NCBI RefSeq assembly: GCF_027270315.1
Contig: NZ_CP114413.1
Location: 1,302,001-1,366,000 of the forward strand
DNA from: Streptomyces cinnabarinus
GTDB taxonomy: Bacteria > Actinomycetota > Actinomycetes > Streptomycetales > Streptomycetaceae
DNA length: 64,000 nt
Direction: 5' to 3'
Shown one piece after another: positions 25,332 through 33,424 of this stretch. Every line of letters starts with the position of its first letter. The first letter of the stretch is position 1. The notes below the pieces were generated by a model. It saw only the letters and a program-made list of their open reading frames with translations, was not told the DNA's origin and searched no databases. Made by a program: the position numbers and the translations under genes.

Positions 25332-26870
25332 ATGCTGTTGACCCGGCTCGCCCAGGTGTCCCAGGAGGTCGCCGCTACCTCTGCGCGTTCCCGGAAGGTT
25401 GCCCTGCTGGCGGAGTTGTTCCGGGACTCCTCGGCCTCGGACGTGCCGATCGTCATCCCGTATCTGGCGGGGCGGTTGCCGCAGGGCAGGCTCGGGGTCG
25501 GGTGGAAGGTGCTCAGTCAGCCCGTCGCTCCGGCCGCCGAAGCCACCCTTACCGTGGGCGAGGTCGACGCACTGCTCTCCGCGCTGGCGAAGGTGTCGGG
25601 CGCCGGATCCCAAGCCGAACGGGCCCGCCTGGTAGGCGAGTTGATGGGCTCGGCGACAAAAGACGAGCAGCGGTTCCTGTTCGGGCTGATCACCGGTGAG
25701 GTCCGCCAAGGCGCCCTGGACGCCGTAGCCGTGGAGGGGCTGGCCCAGGCGACCGGTGCCCCGGCGGCGCACGTACGGCGGGCGGTGATGCTGGCCGGCT
25801 CGCTCCAGACCGTCGCCGAGGCCCTGCTCGCCGACGGCCCCGGCGCGCTGGAGAGGTTCCGGCTCACCGTGGGGCGACCGGTCCTGCCAATGCTGGCGCA
25901 CAGCGCCTCCTCGGTGTCCGAGGCGGTCGACAAGCTCGGCGCCTGCGCGGTCGAGGAGAAGCTGGACGGCATCCGCGTCCAGCTCCACCGGGACGGCGAC
26001 ACGGTACGGATCTACACCCGCACCCTCGACGACATCACCGACCGGCTGCCCGAACTCACCTCGGCAGCCATGGAATTGAGAGGCGAGCGGTTCATCCTGG
26101 ACGGCGAGGTCATCGCGTTCGACGAGGAGGGGCGGCCCCGCTCCTTCCAGGAGACCGCCGGGAGGGTCGGCAAGCGGGTGGATGTGGCGACGGCGGCGCG
26201 CGCCGTGCCCGTCTCCCCCGTCTTCTTCGACGCGCTCTCCGTCGACGACCGCGACCTCCTCGACCTGCCCTTCGCCGAGCGCCACGCGGAACTGGCCCGC
26301 CTGGTCCCGGAGCCGATGCGGGTCCGGCGCCTCCTGGTGTCCGGGCCCCAGGACGCCGGCCAGGCCGAGGACTTCCTGGCCCGGACCCTGGAGCGCGGGC
26401 ACGAGGGCGTGGTCGTCAAGGCGCTGGACGCCGCCTACAGCGCGGGCCGGCGCGGCGCCTCCTGGCTGAAGGTCAAGCCGGTGCACACCCTCGACCTGGT
26501 GGTCCTGGCCGCCGAATGGGGCCATGGCCGGCGCACCGGCAAGCTCTCCAACCTCCACCTCGGCGCCCGCACCGCCGACGGCTCCTTCGCGATGCTCGGC
26601 AAGACCTTCAAGGGCATGACCGACGCGATGCTGACCTGGCAGACGAAGCGCCTGAGGGAGCTGGCGGTGAAGGAGAGCGAGTACGTGGTGACCGTACGCC
26701 CCGAACTCGTCGTCGAGATCGCCTACGACGGCCTCCAGCGGTCCACCCGCTACCCGGCCGGAGTCACCCTGCGCTTCGCCCGCGTGGTCCGCTACCGGGA
26801 GGACAAGCGCTCCGAGGAGGCCGACACGGTGGAGACGCTGCTCGCCGCCCACCCCGAGGTGAAGCCGTGA
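25332..26870 (+). CDS. ATP-dependent DNA ligase
   Basis: About 512 residues. The N-terminal domain (LLTRLAQVSQEVAATSARSRKVALLAELF) resembles actinobacterial LigB-type ligases and archaeal ligases. The adenylation domain has the nucleophilic lysine at about residue 210 in EEKLDGIR, then RFILDGEVIAF, HEGVVVKALDAAYSAGRRGASWLKVKP and a C-terminal OB-fold with VRPELVVEIAYDGLQRS. It joins DNA nicks using ATP, probably in repair, as NAD-dependent LigA is the replicative enzyme. ATG 25332 matches the family start better than 25323. The following Nudix gene overlaps its stop by 4 bases. Confidence 0.9.
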   Translation: MLLTRLAQVSQEVAATSARSRKVALLAELFRDSSASDVPIVIPYLAGRLPQGRLGVGWKVLSQPVAPAAEATLTVGEVDALLSALAKVSGAGSQAERARLVGELMGSATKDEQRFLFGLITGEVRQGALDAVAVEGLAQATGAPAAHVRRAVMLAGSLQTVAEALLADGPGALERFRLTVGRPVLPMLAHSASSVSEAVDKLGACAVEEKLDGIRVQLHRDGDTVRIYTRTLDDITDRLPELTSAAMELRGERFILDGEVIAFDEEGRPRSFQETAGRVGKRVDVATAARAVPVSPVFFDALSVDDRDLLDLPFAERHAELARLVPEPMRVRRLLVSGPQDAGQAEDFLARTLERGHEGVVVKALDAAYSAGRRGASWLKVKPVHTLDLVVLAAEWGHGRRTGKLSNLHLGARTADGSFAMLGKTFKGMTDAMLTWQTKRLRELAVKESEYVVTVRPELVVEIAYDGLQRSTRYPAGVTLRFARVVRYREDKRSEEADTVETLLAAHPEVKP

Positions 26871-27328
26871 AGCACAGCGCGGGCCTGCTGCTGTACCGCC
26901 GCACCGGCGAGGGCCTCCAGGTACTGCTCGGCCATATGGGCGGCCCCTTCTTCGCCCGGCGCGGGGCGGGGGCGTGGACGGTGCCGAAGGGCGAGTACGA
27001 ACCGGAGTCGGAGACCGCCTGGGACGCTGCCCGGCGCGAGTTCCAGGAGGAGCTGGGACTGCCGCCGCCCGACGGTGACGCCGTACCGCTCGGCGAGGTC
27101 CGCCAGTCGGGCGGCAAGCTCGTCACCGTGTGGGCCATCGAGGCCGACCTCGATCCGGGCAGCGTCACCCCGGGGACCTTCCGGATGGAGTGGCCGCCGA
27201 AGTCGGGGCTGACGGAGGAGTTCCCCGAGCTGGACCGGGTGGCCTGGTTCGGCCTGGACGGCGCGCGCGAGGTGATCGTCAAGGCCCAGGGCGCGTTTCT
27301 CGACCGCCTCCTGGAGCACTCGGGCTGA
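26867..27328 (+). CDS. Nudix hydrolase coupled to DNA ligase
   Basis: A 153-residue protein with a GTG start overlapping the ligase stop (GTGA). The Nudix motif is around residues 42-65 (KGEYEPESETAWDAARREFQ then EELGL), with the catalytic REFQEELGL complete; the loop before the first conserved Glu appears one residue longer than the canonical box. The beginning (HSAGLLLYRRTGEGLQVLLGHMGGPFF) is typical of DUF-like Nudix proteins in Actinobacteria. Coupling to a repair ligase suggests removal of damaged nucleotides or of an adenylylated intermediate; inference only. Confidence 0.88.
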   Translation: MKHSAGLLLYRRTGEGLQVLLGHMGGPFFARRGAGAWTVPKGEYEPESETAWDAARREFQEELGLPPPDGDAVPLGEVRQSGGKLVTVWAIEADLDPGSVTPGTFRMEWPPKSGLTEEFPELDRVAWFGLDGAREVIVKAQGAFLDRLLEHSG

Positions 27329-27396
27329 ACGCCGCGTTGCGGGCACCGGCGACGCGCGGGAAGGTCGAAGCACATCAGCTCCCCGGGAGGTCAGTC

Positions 27397-28791
27397 ATGC
27401 CCATCGCAACGGTGAACCCGGCGAACGGCGAGACACTGAAGACGTACGAGGCGATGGGCGCCGAGGAGACCGAGCGCCGCCTCCAGCTCGCCGAGGCCAC
27501 GTTCCGCACGTACCGGACGACCGCGTTCGCCGAGCGCGCCCGGCTGCTGAACCGGGCCGCGGACCTCCTGGACGAGGACCAGCAGGACATCGCGCGGGTG
27601 ATGACAATCGAGATGGGCAAGCCGATCCGGCAGGCCCGCGCCGAGGCCGCCAAGTGCGCCAAGGCGATGCGCTGGTACGCCGGGCACGCCGAGCAGCTCC
27701 TGGCCGACGAGGAGCCCGCCGACGCCGATGTCCGGGACTCCGGCGCCTCCCGGGTCCGGGTCCGCTACCGGCCACTCGGCCCGGTGCTCGCGGTGATGCC
27801 GTGGAACTTCCCGCTCTGGCAGGTCGTACGGTTCGCCGCGCCCGCGCTGATGGCGGGCAACGTCGGCCTGCTCAAGCACGCCTCCAACGTGCCGCAGACC
27901 GCGCTGTATCTGGAGGACCTCTTCCACCGGGCGGGCTACCCGGAGGGCGCCTTCCAGACGCTGCTGATCGGCGCCGGCGCGGTGGAGGAGATCCTGCGCG
28001 ACGAGCGCGTCAAGGCGGCCACCCTCACCGGCAGTGAGCCCGCCGGCCGCGCGGTCGCCTCCGTCGCCGGGGACATGGTCAAGAAGACCGTGCTGGAGCT
28101 CGGCGGCAGCGACCCGTACGTCGTCATGCCCTCCGCCGACCTCGACCGGGCCGCGCAGATCGCGGTGACCGCGCGGGTGCAGAACAACGGCCAGTCGTGC
28201 ATCGCGGCCAAGCGGTTCATCGTGCACACCGATGTCTACGACGCCTTCGCCGAGCGGTTCGTGGCCGGCATGAAGGCGCTGAAGGTCGGCGACCCGATGG
28301 CGGAGGAGACCGAGGTCGGGCCGCTCGCGACCGAGCAGGGGCGGACCGATGTGGAGGAACTCGTCGACGACGCCACGCGCAGCGGGGCGACGGCGCTGTG
28401 CGGCGGCCACCGGCTGCGCCGGCCCGAGCTGCCCGGCTGGTACTACCCGCCGACGGTCCTCGCCGACATCACCCGTGAGATGCGCATCCATCGCGAGGAG
28501 GCCTTCGGTCCGGTCGCCACGCTGTACCGCGCGGGCGACCTCGACGAGGCCGTCCTGATCGCCAACGACTCGCCGTTCGGGCTCAGTTCCAACGTGTGGA
28601 CGCGGGACGAGACGGAGGTCGACCGGTTCGTACGGGATCTGGAGGCGGGCAGCGTGTACGTGAACGGGATGACCGCCTCCCATCCGGCGTTCCCGTTCGG
28701 CGGGGCCAAGCGGTCGGGCTACGGGCGTGAGCTGTCCGGGCACGGAATCCGGGAGTTCTGCAACATCACTACTGTTTGGCACGGTGCGTAA
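27397..28791 (+). CDS. Aldehyde dehydrogenase (succinate-semialdehyde dehydrogenase type)
   Basis: A 464-residue NAD(P)-dependent aldehyde dehydrogenase. Recognisable motifs are GPVLAVMPWNFPLWQVVRFAAPALMAGN, the catalytic glutamate in VLELGGSDPYVV, the nucleophilic cysteine in NNGQSCIAAKRFI and the C-terminal PFGGAKRSGYGRELSG. The pattern fits the GabD/Sad-like branch that oxidises succinate semialdehyde to succinate, but the substrate is uncertain. ATG 27397 has GGGAGG at the right distance; the open frame to 27130 is a shadow. No partner gene is adjacent, so it appears monocistronic. Confidence 0.88.
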   Translation: MPIATVNPANGETLKTYEAMGAEETERRLQLAEATFRTYRTTAFAERARLLNRAADLLDEDQQDIARVMTIEMGKPIRQARAEAAKCAKAMRWYAGHAEQLLADEEPADADVRDSGASRVRVRYRPLGPVLAVMPWNFPLWQVVRFAAPALMAGNVGLLKHASNVPQTALYLEDLFHRAGYPEGAFQTLLIGAGAVEEILRDERVKAATLTGSEPAGRAVASVAGDMVKKTVLELGGSDPYVVMPSADLDRAAQIAVTARVQNNGQSCIAAKRFIVHTDVYDAFAERFVAGMKALKVGDPMAEETEVGPLATEQGRTDVEELVDDATRSGATALCGGHRLRRPELPGWYYPPTVLADITREMRIHREEAFGPVATLYRAGDLDEAVLIANDSPFGLSSNVWTRDETEVDRFVRDLEAGSVYVNGMTASHPAFPFGGAKRSGYGRELSGHGIREFCNITTVWHGA

Positions 28792-28803
28792 GCGCTGCGC
28801 GGC

Positions 28804-28819
28804 TACGATCCGGTTTGTG
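28804..28819 (+). promoter_or_regulatory. -10 element of a probably leaderless promoter
   Basis: TACGAT at 28804-28809 is followed by 7 bases and then the GTG start codon at 28817. No ribosome site is present. This geometry is typical of leaderless actinobacterial transcripts. No convincing -35 was found at the right distance. Confidence 0.5.
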
Positions 28820-29050
28820 AACCGCGAAGTGACTCTGCCTCTGATCGTCGATGACCGCGGGACGTTGCAGGTGGCTGCCGCCGATGTGAGCAAGCTGTTG
28901 CGGACCGTGGGTGGGCGGTGGCTGCATCTTGTGGAGGCCGGGGAGGATCTCGACGAGGACACCGTGGCCGCGTTGACGATCGAGCTGGCGAAGCTGGCGG
29001 ATCGTATTGATGTTGCGTGCATTGCTCATAGCAGTGGCAGCGCGCCGTAG
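28817..29050 (+). CDS. Small DUF6213-type protein
   Basis: A 77-residue protein (NREVTLPLIVDDRGTLQVAAADVSKLLRTVG, then DEDTVAALTIELAKLADRIDVACIAH) that resembles the DUF6213 family of small Streptomyces proteins. No catalytic motif is visible. GTG 28817 fits a leaderless transcript; the upstream part of the frame (28727) overlaps the aldehyde dehydrogenase end. The codon third positions are GC-rich like neighbouring genes, supporting that it is real. Function unknown. Confidence 0.65.
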   Translation: MNREVTLPLIVDDRGTLQVAAADVSKLLRTVGGRWLHLVEAGEDLDEDTVAALTIELAKLADRIDVACIAHSSGSAP

Positions 29051-29085
29051 GGGTTGTTCGTACGTCGCCGTGTGCCGGTTCGTTG

Positions 29086-29118
29086 TGGCGGGTCGCGCAG
29101 TTCCCCGCGCCCCTTGGG
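29086..29118. repeat. Dispersed intergenic repeat, copy 2
   Basis: GGTCGCGCAGTTCCCCGCGC and CCCTTGGG, identical over 28 bases to the copy at 25260-25293. It lies about 105 bases upstream of rppA, in a gap that otherwise holds its promoter. Confidence 0.65.
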
Positions 29119-29221
29119 TACGTACGGCAATCCCGCGTTCGGAGTAGTCCCGCGCGAAGTCGTCGCGGCCTCGGGTGAGAGTGGACTGGACCACCCTCTG
29201 AGGCGAAAGCAGGCACGGCTC

Positions 29222-30286
29222 ATGGCGACTTTGTGCAGACCCTCGGTGTCCGTTCCAGAGCATGTGATCACGATGGAGGAGACGCTGGAGCTGGCGCGCT
29301 CCCGGCACTCCGACCACCCTCAACTGCCGCTGGCGCTCCGGCTGATCGAGAACACGGGTGTACGCACCCGGCACATCGTGCAGCCCATCGAGGAGACGCT
29401 GAAGCACCCCGGCTTCGAGGACCGCAACAAGATCTACGTGGCCGAGGCCAAGGCCCGGGTCCCCTCCGTGGTCCAGCGGGCGCTCGACGACGCGGAGCTG
29501 CTCACCAGCGACATCGACGTGATCATCTACGTCTCGTGCACGGGCTTCATGATGCCCTCGCTCACGGCCTGGCTGATCAACGAGATGGACTTCGACGCCA
29601 CCACCCGCCAGATACCCATAGCCCAGCTGGGCTGCGCGGCGGGCGGCGCGGCGATCAACCGGGCGCACGACTTCTGCATGGCCTACCCGGAGGGCAACGC
29701 GCTCATCGTGGCCTGCGAGTTCTGCTCGCTGTGCTACCAGCCCACCGACCTCGGCATCGGCTCCCTGCTCTCCAACGGACTGTTCGGCGACGGGATCGCC
29801 GCCGCCGTGGTGCGCGGCCGGGGCGGCGAGGGCATCAAGCTGGAGCGCAACGGCTCGTACCTGATCCCCAAGACCGAAGAGTGGATCATGTACGACGTCC
29901 GGGCCACCGGTTTCCACTTCCTGCTGGACAAGCGGGTGCCCGCCACCATGGAGCCGCTCGCCCCGGCGCTCCAGGACCTCGCGGGGCTGCACGGCTGGGA
30001 CGCGGCCGACCTGGACTTCTACATCGTCCACGCGGGCGGGCCCCGAATACTCGACGACCTCAGCAAGTTCCTCCAGGTCGACCCGCACGCCTTCCGCTTC
30101 AGCCGGGCCACGCTCACCGAGTACGGCAACATCGCCAGCGCCGTCGTCCTGGACGCGCTGCGCCGGCTGTTCGACGAGGGCGGTGCCCGGCACCGGGCGC
30201 GCGGGCTGCTCGCCGGGTTCGGACCCGGTATCACCGCCGAGATGAGTCTCGGCCGCTGGCAGCGCATGGACGAAGAGGCGGCATGA
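29222..30286 (+). CDS. rppA: Type III polyketide synthase (1,3,6,8-tetrahydroxynaphthalene synthase)
   Basis: A 354-residue type III PKS. The catalytic triad is visible at Cys138 (QLGCAAGGAA), His270 (IVHAGGP) and Asn303 (EYGNIAS), and Cys106 (YVSCTG) is present as in known THN synthases. The family condenses five malonyl-CoA into 1,3,6,8-tetrahydroxynaphthalene, precursor of flaviolin and of the brown HPQ melanin. The frame opens at 29054, but ATG 29222 matches the family start. The P450 gene overlaps by 4 bases and a cupin gene follows, the usual three-gene order in Streptomyces. Confidence 0.95.
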   Translation: MATLCRPSVSVPEHVITMEETLELARSRHSDHPQLPLALRLIENTGVRTRHIVQPIEETLKHPGFEDRNKIYVAEAKARVPSVVQRALDDAELLTSDIDVIIYVSCTGFMMPSLTAWLINEMDFDATTRQIPIAQLGCAAGGAAINRAHDFCMAYPEGNALIVACEFCSLCYQPTDLGIGSLLSNGLFGDGIAAAVVRGRGGEGIKLERNGSYLIPKTEEWIMYDVRATGFHFLLDKRVPATMEPLAPALQDLAGLHGWDAADLDFYIVHAGGPRILDDLSKFLQVDPHAFRFSRATLTEYGNIASAVVLDALRRLFDEGGARHRARGLLAGFGPGITAEMSLGRWQRMDEEAA

Positions 30287-31497
30287 CCGAAGAGACGCTC
30301 ACCGAGATCCTCCCCCCGATCCGGCACTGGCCGGCGCTCGATCTGTCCGGGGTCGACTTCGACCCGGTGCTGACCGAGCTGATGCGGGAGGGCCCCATCA
30401 CCCGGATCCAGCTGCCCAACGGTGAGGGCTGGGCCTGGCTGGTCACCCGGTACGACGACGTACGCATGGTGACCAACGACCCCCGGTTCAGCCGCGAGGC
30501 GGTCATGGACCGGCCGGTCACCCGGCTCGCCCCGCACTTCATCCCGGCCCGTGGCGCGGTCGGCTTCCTCGACCCGCCGGACCACACCCGGCTGCGCCGC
30601 TCGGTGGCCGCCGCCTTCACCGCGAAGGGCGTGGAGCGCATCCGGGAGATGTCCCGCCGCATGCTGGACGACCTGGTCGACGAACTCCTCCAGGACGAGC
30701 CGCCCGCCGATCTCAGCGCGACGGTTCTCTCCCCGTTCCCCATCGCGGTGATCTGCGAGCTGATGGGCGTACCGGCGGCGGACCGCCACATCATGCACAC
30801 CTGGACCCAGCTGATCCTCTCGTCCGCGCACGGCGCCGACGTCAGCGAGAAGGCCAGGAACGAGATGGGCGCGTACTTCGCCGCGCTCATCAGGGACCGG
30901 GAGAACAGCTCCGCCGAGGACGTCACCTCCCTGCTCGGCGCCGCCGTGGGCCGGGGCGAGGTGACGACGGAGGAGGCCGTGGGGCTCGCGGTGCTCCTCC
31001 AGATCGGCGGCGAGGCGGTCACCAACAACAGCGGGCAGATGTTCTACATCCTGCTGACCCGGCCCGATCTGGCCGAACGGCTGCGCGCCGAGCCGGAGAT
31101 CCGCCCGCAGGCCATCGACGAGCTGCTGCGCTACATCCCGCACCGCAACGCGGTGGGCCTGTCCCGGATCGCCACCGAGGACGTGGGCATCCGGGGGGTA
31201 CGGATCCGGGCCGGGGACGCGATCTACGTCTCGTACCTGGCCGCCAACCGTGACCCGGACGTCTTCCCGTTCCCGGAGACGATCGACTTCGCGCGCTCGC
31301 CGAACCCGCATGTCTCCTTCGGCTTCGGTCCGCACTACTGCCCCGGCGGGATGCTGGCGCGGATGGAGTCGCAGCTCCTGGTGGACGCGCTGCTGGACCG
31401 GCTGCCGGGACTGCGGCTCGCGGTGCCGCCGGAGAAGGTGCCGTTCAAGAAGGGCGCGTTGATCCGTGGGCCCGAGGCTCTGCCCGTGACGTGGTGA
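30283..31497 (+). CDS. Cytochrome P450, CYP158A2/P450mel type
   Basis: A 404-residue P450, the length of CYP158A2. The haem loop is FGFGPHYCPGG with the axial cysteine at residue 353, and the K-helix is in AIDELLRYI. In the I helix the usual acid-threonine pair is replaced by IGGEAVTNN with alanine at 245, as known for CYP158A2, which couples flaviolin molecules to dimers and trimers. It overlaps rppA by 4 bases, so the polyketide product is probably its substrate. Product: dimeric or polymeric flaviolin / HPQ-melanin pigment thought to protect against UV. Confidence 0.93.
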   Translation: MTEETLTEILPPIRHWPALDLSGVDFDPVLTELMREGPITRIQLPNGEGWAWLVTRYDDVRMVTNDPRFSREAVMDRPVTRLAPHFIPARGAVGFLDPPDHTRLRRSVAAAFTAKGVERIREMSRRMLDDLVDELLQDEPPADLSATVLSPFPIAVICELMGVPAADRHIMHTWTQLILSSAHGADVSEKARNEMGAYFAALIRDRENSSAEDVTSLLGAAVGRGEVTTEEAVGLAVLLQIGGEAVTNNSGQMFYILLTRPDLAERLRAEPEIRPQAIDELLRYIPHRNAVGLSRIATEDVGIRGVRIRAGDAIYVSYLAANRDPDVFPFPETIDFARSPNPHVSFGFGPHYCPGGMLARMESQLLVDALLDRLPGLRLAVPPEKVPFKKGALIRGPEALPVTW

Positions 31498-31504
31498 GCG
31501 GCCA

Positions 31505-32026
31505 ATGACGGCGACGGAGGGGCTGCTGGTGCCCCCGGGGCACGGCCGGGTCGTGCAGACCCCGGCCCAGCATGTGACCTTCAAGGTCACCGGCTCCCAC
31601 TCGCGCATGGCGTCCACGTTCGAGGTGATCGTGCCCCCGGGCTTCGACGTGGGCGCCCATGTGCACACCCGCAGCGAGGAGCTGTTCTACGTACTCGAAG
31701 GCGAGCTGGACGTCCTCGCCTTCGAGCCGAGGGTGCGCACCCCCGACAACTGGCAGCGCTGGCAGTCCGGTTCCGGCAACCGGGTGGTACGGGCCACCCC
31801 GGGCACGGTCATCGCCGTACCCCCCGGCTGCCCCCACGCCTTCGCCAACCCGACGGACGAGCCCGCGAAGATGTTCTTCCAGGCGAGCCCGCCTCCGGAT
31901 CACGAGCGGTACTTCGAGGAGTTGCTGGAGATCCTGGGCGGCGGGGGGCCGCCGGATCTCGCGGCGATCGAGGAGCTGCGAAGCCGTTATGACATCGAGC
32001 AACTGACGCCACTCAAACATCGTTAG
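31505..32026 (+). CDS. Cupin protein, probable quinone-forming monooxygenase of the THN pathway
   Basis: A 173-residue single-domain cupin (STFEVIVPPGFDVGAHVHTRSEELFYVLEGELDVLAFEP; TPGTVIAVPPGCPHAFANPTDEPAKMFF), with metal-type histidines HVH and a later PHAF. It begins 7 bases after the P450 stop. Cupins at this place in rppA operons include MomA-type proteins that oxidise THN to flaviolin; that specific role is from established work on homologues, and inferred here. Its stop codon overlaps the stop of the convergent acyl-CoA dehydrogenase gene by 4 bases. Confidence 0.88.
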   Translation: MTATEGLLVPPGHGRVVQTPAQHVTFKVTGSHSRMASTFEVIVPPGFDVGAHVHTRSEELFYVLEGELDVLAFEPRVRTPDNWQRWQSGSGNRVVRATPGTVIAVPPGCPHAFANPTDEPAKMFFQASPPPDHERYFEELLEILGGGGPPDLAAIEELRSRYDIEQLTPLKHR

Positions 32027-33252
32027 CGGATCGGCATGCCCGAGAGCGTCCGGGCGATCACGAGCCGCTGGATCTCACTCGTGCCCTCGAAGATGGTGTA
32101 GATCGCCGCGTCCCGGTGCATCCGCTCCACCGGATATTCCCGCGTGTAGCCGTTGCCACCGAGGATCTGGATCGCCTGACCCGTGACCTTCTTCGCCGTC
32201 TCGCTGGCGAACAGCTTGGACATCGAGCCCTCGGCCGCCGTGAACGGCTTCCCGTTGACCGCCATCCACGACGCGCGCCACACCAGCAGCCGCGCCGCGT
32301 CGATCGACGTACGCATGTCGGCGAGCTGGAAGGCGACACCCTGGTTGTCGATGATCGGGCGGCCGAACTGCTCACGCGTCGTCGCGTACTCCAGAGCCAC
32401 CTCGTACGCGGCACGGGCGGTGCCCACGGCCATGGCGCCCACCGCCGGACGCGACGCCTCGAACGTGGCCATCGCCGCGTTCTTCACCCGCTCGCCGCCG
32501 CCGGCCTTGGCCCGCTCGCGGGCCCGCGCCAGGCGCTCGTCCAGCTTCTCCTTGCCGCCGAGGAGGCAGGAGCCGGGCACCCGGACGTTCTCCAGGACGA
32601 CCTCGGCGGTGTGCGAGGCGCGGATGCCGTGCTTCTTGAACTTCTGGCCCTGGGACAGGCCCGGCGTGTTCGGCGGGACGATGAAGGAGGCGTGCCCCTT
32701 GGAGCCCAGCTCGGCGTCGACGACAGCGACGACGACATGGACGTTGGCGATGCCGCCGTTGGTCGCCCAGGTCTTCGTGCCGTTGAGGACCCACTCGTCC
32801 TTGGCCTCGTCGTACACGGCCCGGGTGCGCATGGAAGCGACGTCGGAACCGGCGTCGGGCTCGGAGGAGCAGAACGCGGCGACCTTGACATCGTTGGTGT
32901 CGCCGTACATCTGGGGGATCCAGGTGCCGATCTGCTCCTCGGTGCCGTTGGCGAGGACGCCCACGGCGGCGAGGCCGGTGCCGACGATGGACAGCGCGAT
33001 GCCCGCGTCGCCCCAGAACAGTTCCTCCATGGCCATCGGAATGCCGAGGCCGGTGGGGTCGAAGTACTGCTGGGCGTAGAAGTCGAGGGAGTAGATGCCG
33101 ACCTTCGCGGCCTCCTGGATGACCGGCCAGGGAGTCTCCTCACGCTCGTCCCATTCGGCGGCCGCGGGGCGGATGACGTCGGCGGCGAAACCGTGCAGCC
33201 AGTCCCGGACCTCCTTCTGTTCGTCGTTGAGCTCCATGGTGAACTCGGCCAT
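32023..33252 (-). CDS. Acyl-CoA dehydrogenase
   Basis: A 409-residue acyl-CoA dehydrogenase, with full-length domains: N-terminal helical (ELNDEQKEVRDWLHGFAADVIRPAAAEWD), flavin site (FCSSEPDAGSDVASMRTRA, WVLNGTKTWATNGG) and C-terminal (ALEYATTREQFGRPI...IQILGGNGYTREYPVERMHRDAAIYTIFEGTSEIQRLVIARTL) with the GFTSE-like catalytic Glu region. It should introduce a 2,3 double bond in an acyl-CoA. The upstream gap with a TetR regulator on the other side carries tandem operator-like repeats, so control by that regulator is likely. An unusual charged stretch (LDERLARARERAKAGGGERVKN) sits after the middle domain. Confidence 0.93.
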   Translation of the reverse strand: MAEFTMELNDEQKEVRDWLHGFAADVIRPAAAEWDEREETPWPVIQEAAKVGIYSLDFYAQQYFDPTGLGIPMAMEELFWGDAGIALSIVGTGLAAVGVLANGTEEQIGTWIPQMYGDTNDVKVAAFCSSEPDAGSDVASMRTRAVYDEAKDEWVLNGTKTWATNGGIANVHVVVAVVDAELGSKGHASFIVPPNTPGLSQGQKFKKHGIRASHTAEVVLENVRVPGSCLLGGKEKLDERLARARERAKAGGGERVKNAAMATFEASRPAVGAMAVGTARAAYEVALEYATTREQFGRPIIDNQGVAFQLADMRTSIDAARLLVWRASWMAVNGKPFTAAEGSMSKLFASETAKKVTGQAIQILGGNGYTREYPVERMHRDAAIYTIFEGTSEIQRLVIARTLSGMPIR

Positions 33253-33280
33253 GACTCCTCCAGCGGCGGCGCACGTGCGT

Positions 33281-33317
33281 GTTACTTGCGGTAACCGAAG
33301 TCTGTTACCGGCGGGTA
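33281..33317. promoter_or_regulatory. Tandem operator candidate between ACAD and TetR genes
   Basis: Site 1 is GTTAC-TTGCG-GTAAC (33281-33295), a perfect inverted repeat. Site 2 begins GTTACC-GGC-GGGTA (33304-33317) and repeats the same pattern less perfectly, 23 bases on. GGTAAC and GTTACC also pair across the junction (33290-33309). The sites lie about 30-65 bases upstream of the acyl-CoA dehydrogenase start, with the divergent TetR gene 108 bases beyond. Confidence 0.55.
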
Positions 33318-33424
33318 GGAAAAGTCAACTCCTGATGACCGGTCGGCAGCCCGTTCGATGTCAGCGCCGTATTGAGTGTTAGTTTGCGCAGGCGGCACCG
33401 AAACAGCACGGGTGGGGAGAGCAC

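Noticed and set aside
28769..30193. 474-codon minus-strand frame opposite rppA
   Set aside because: Antisense to RppA with its catalytic triad; no domain.
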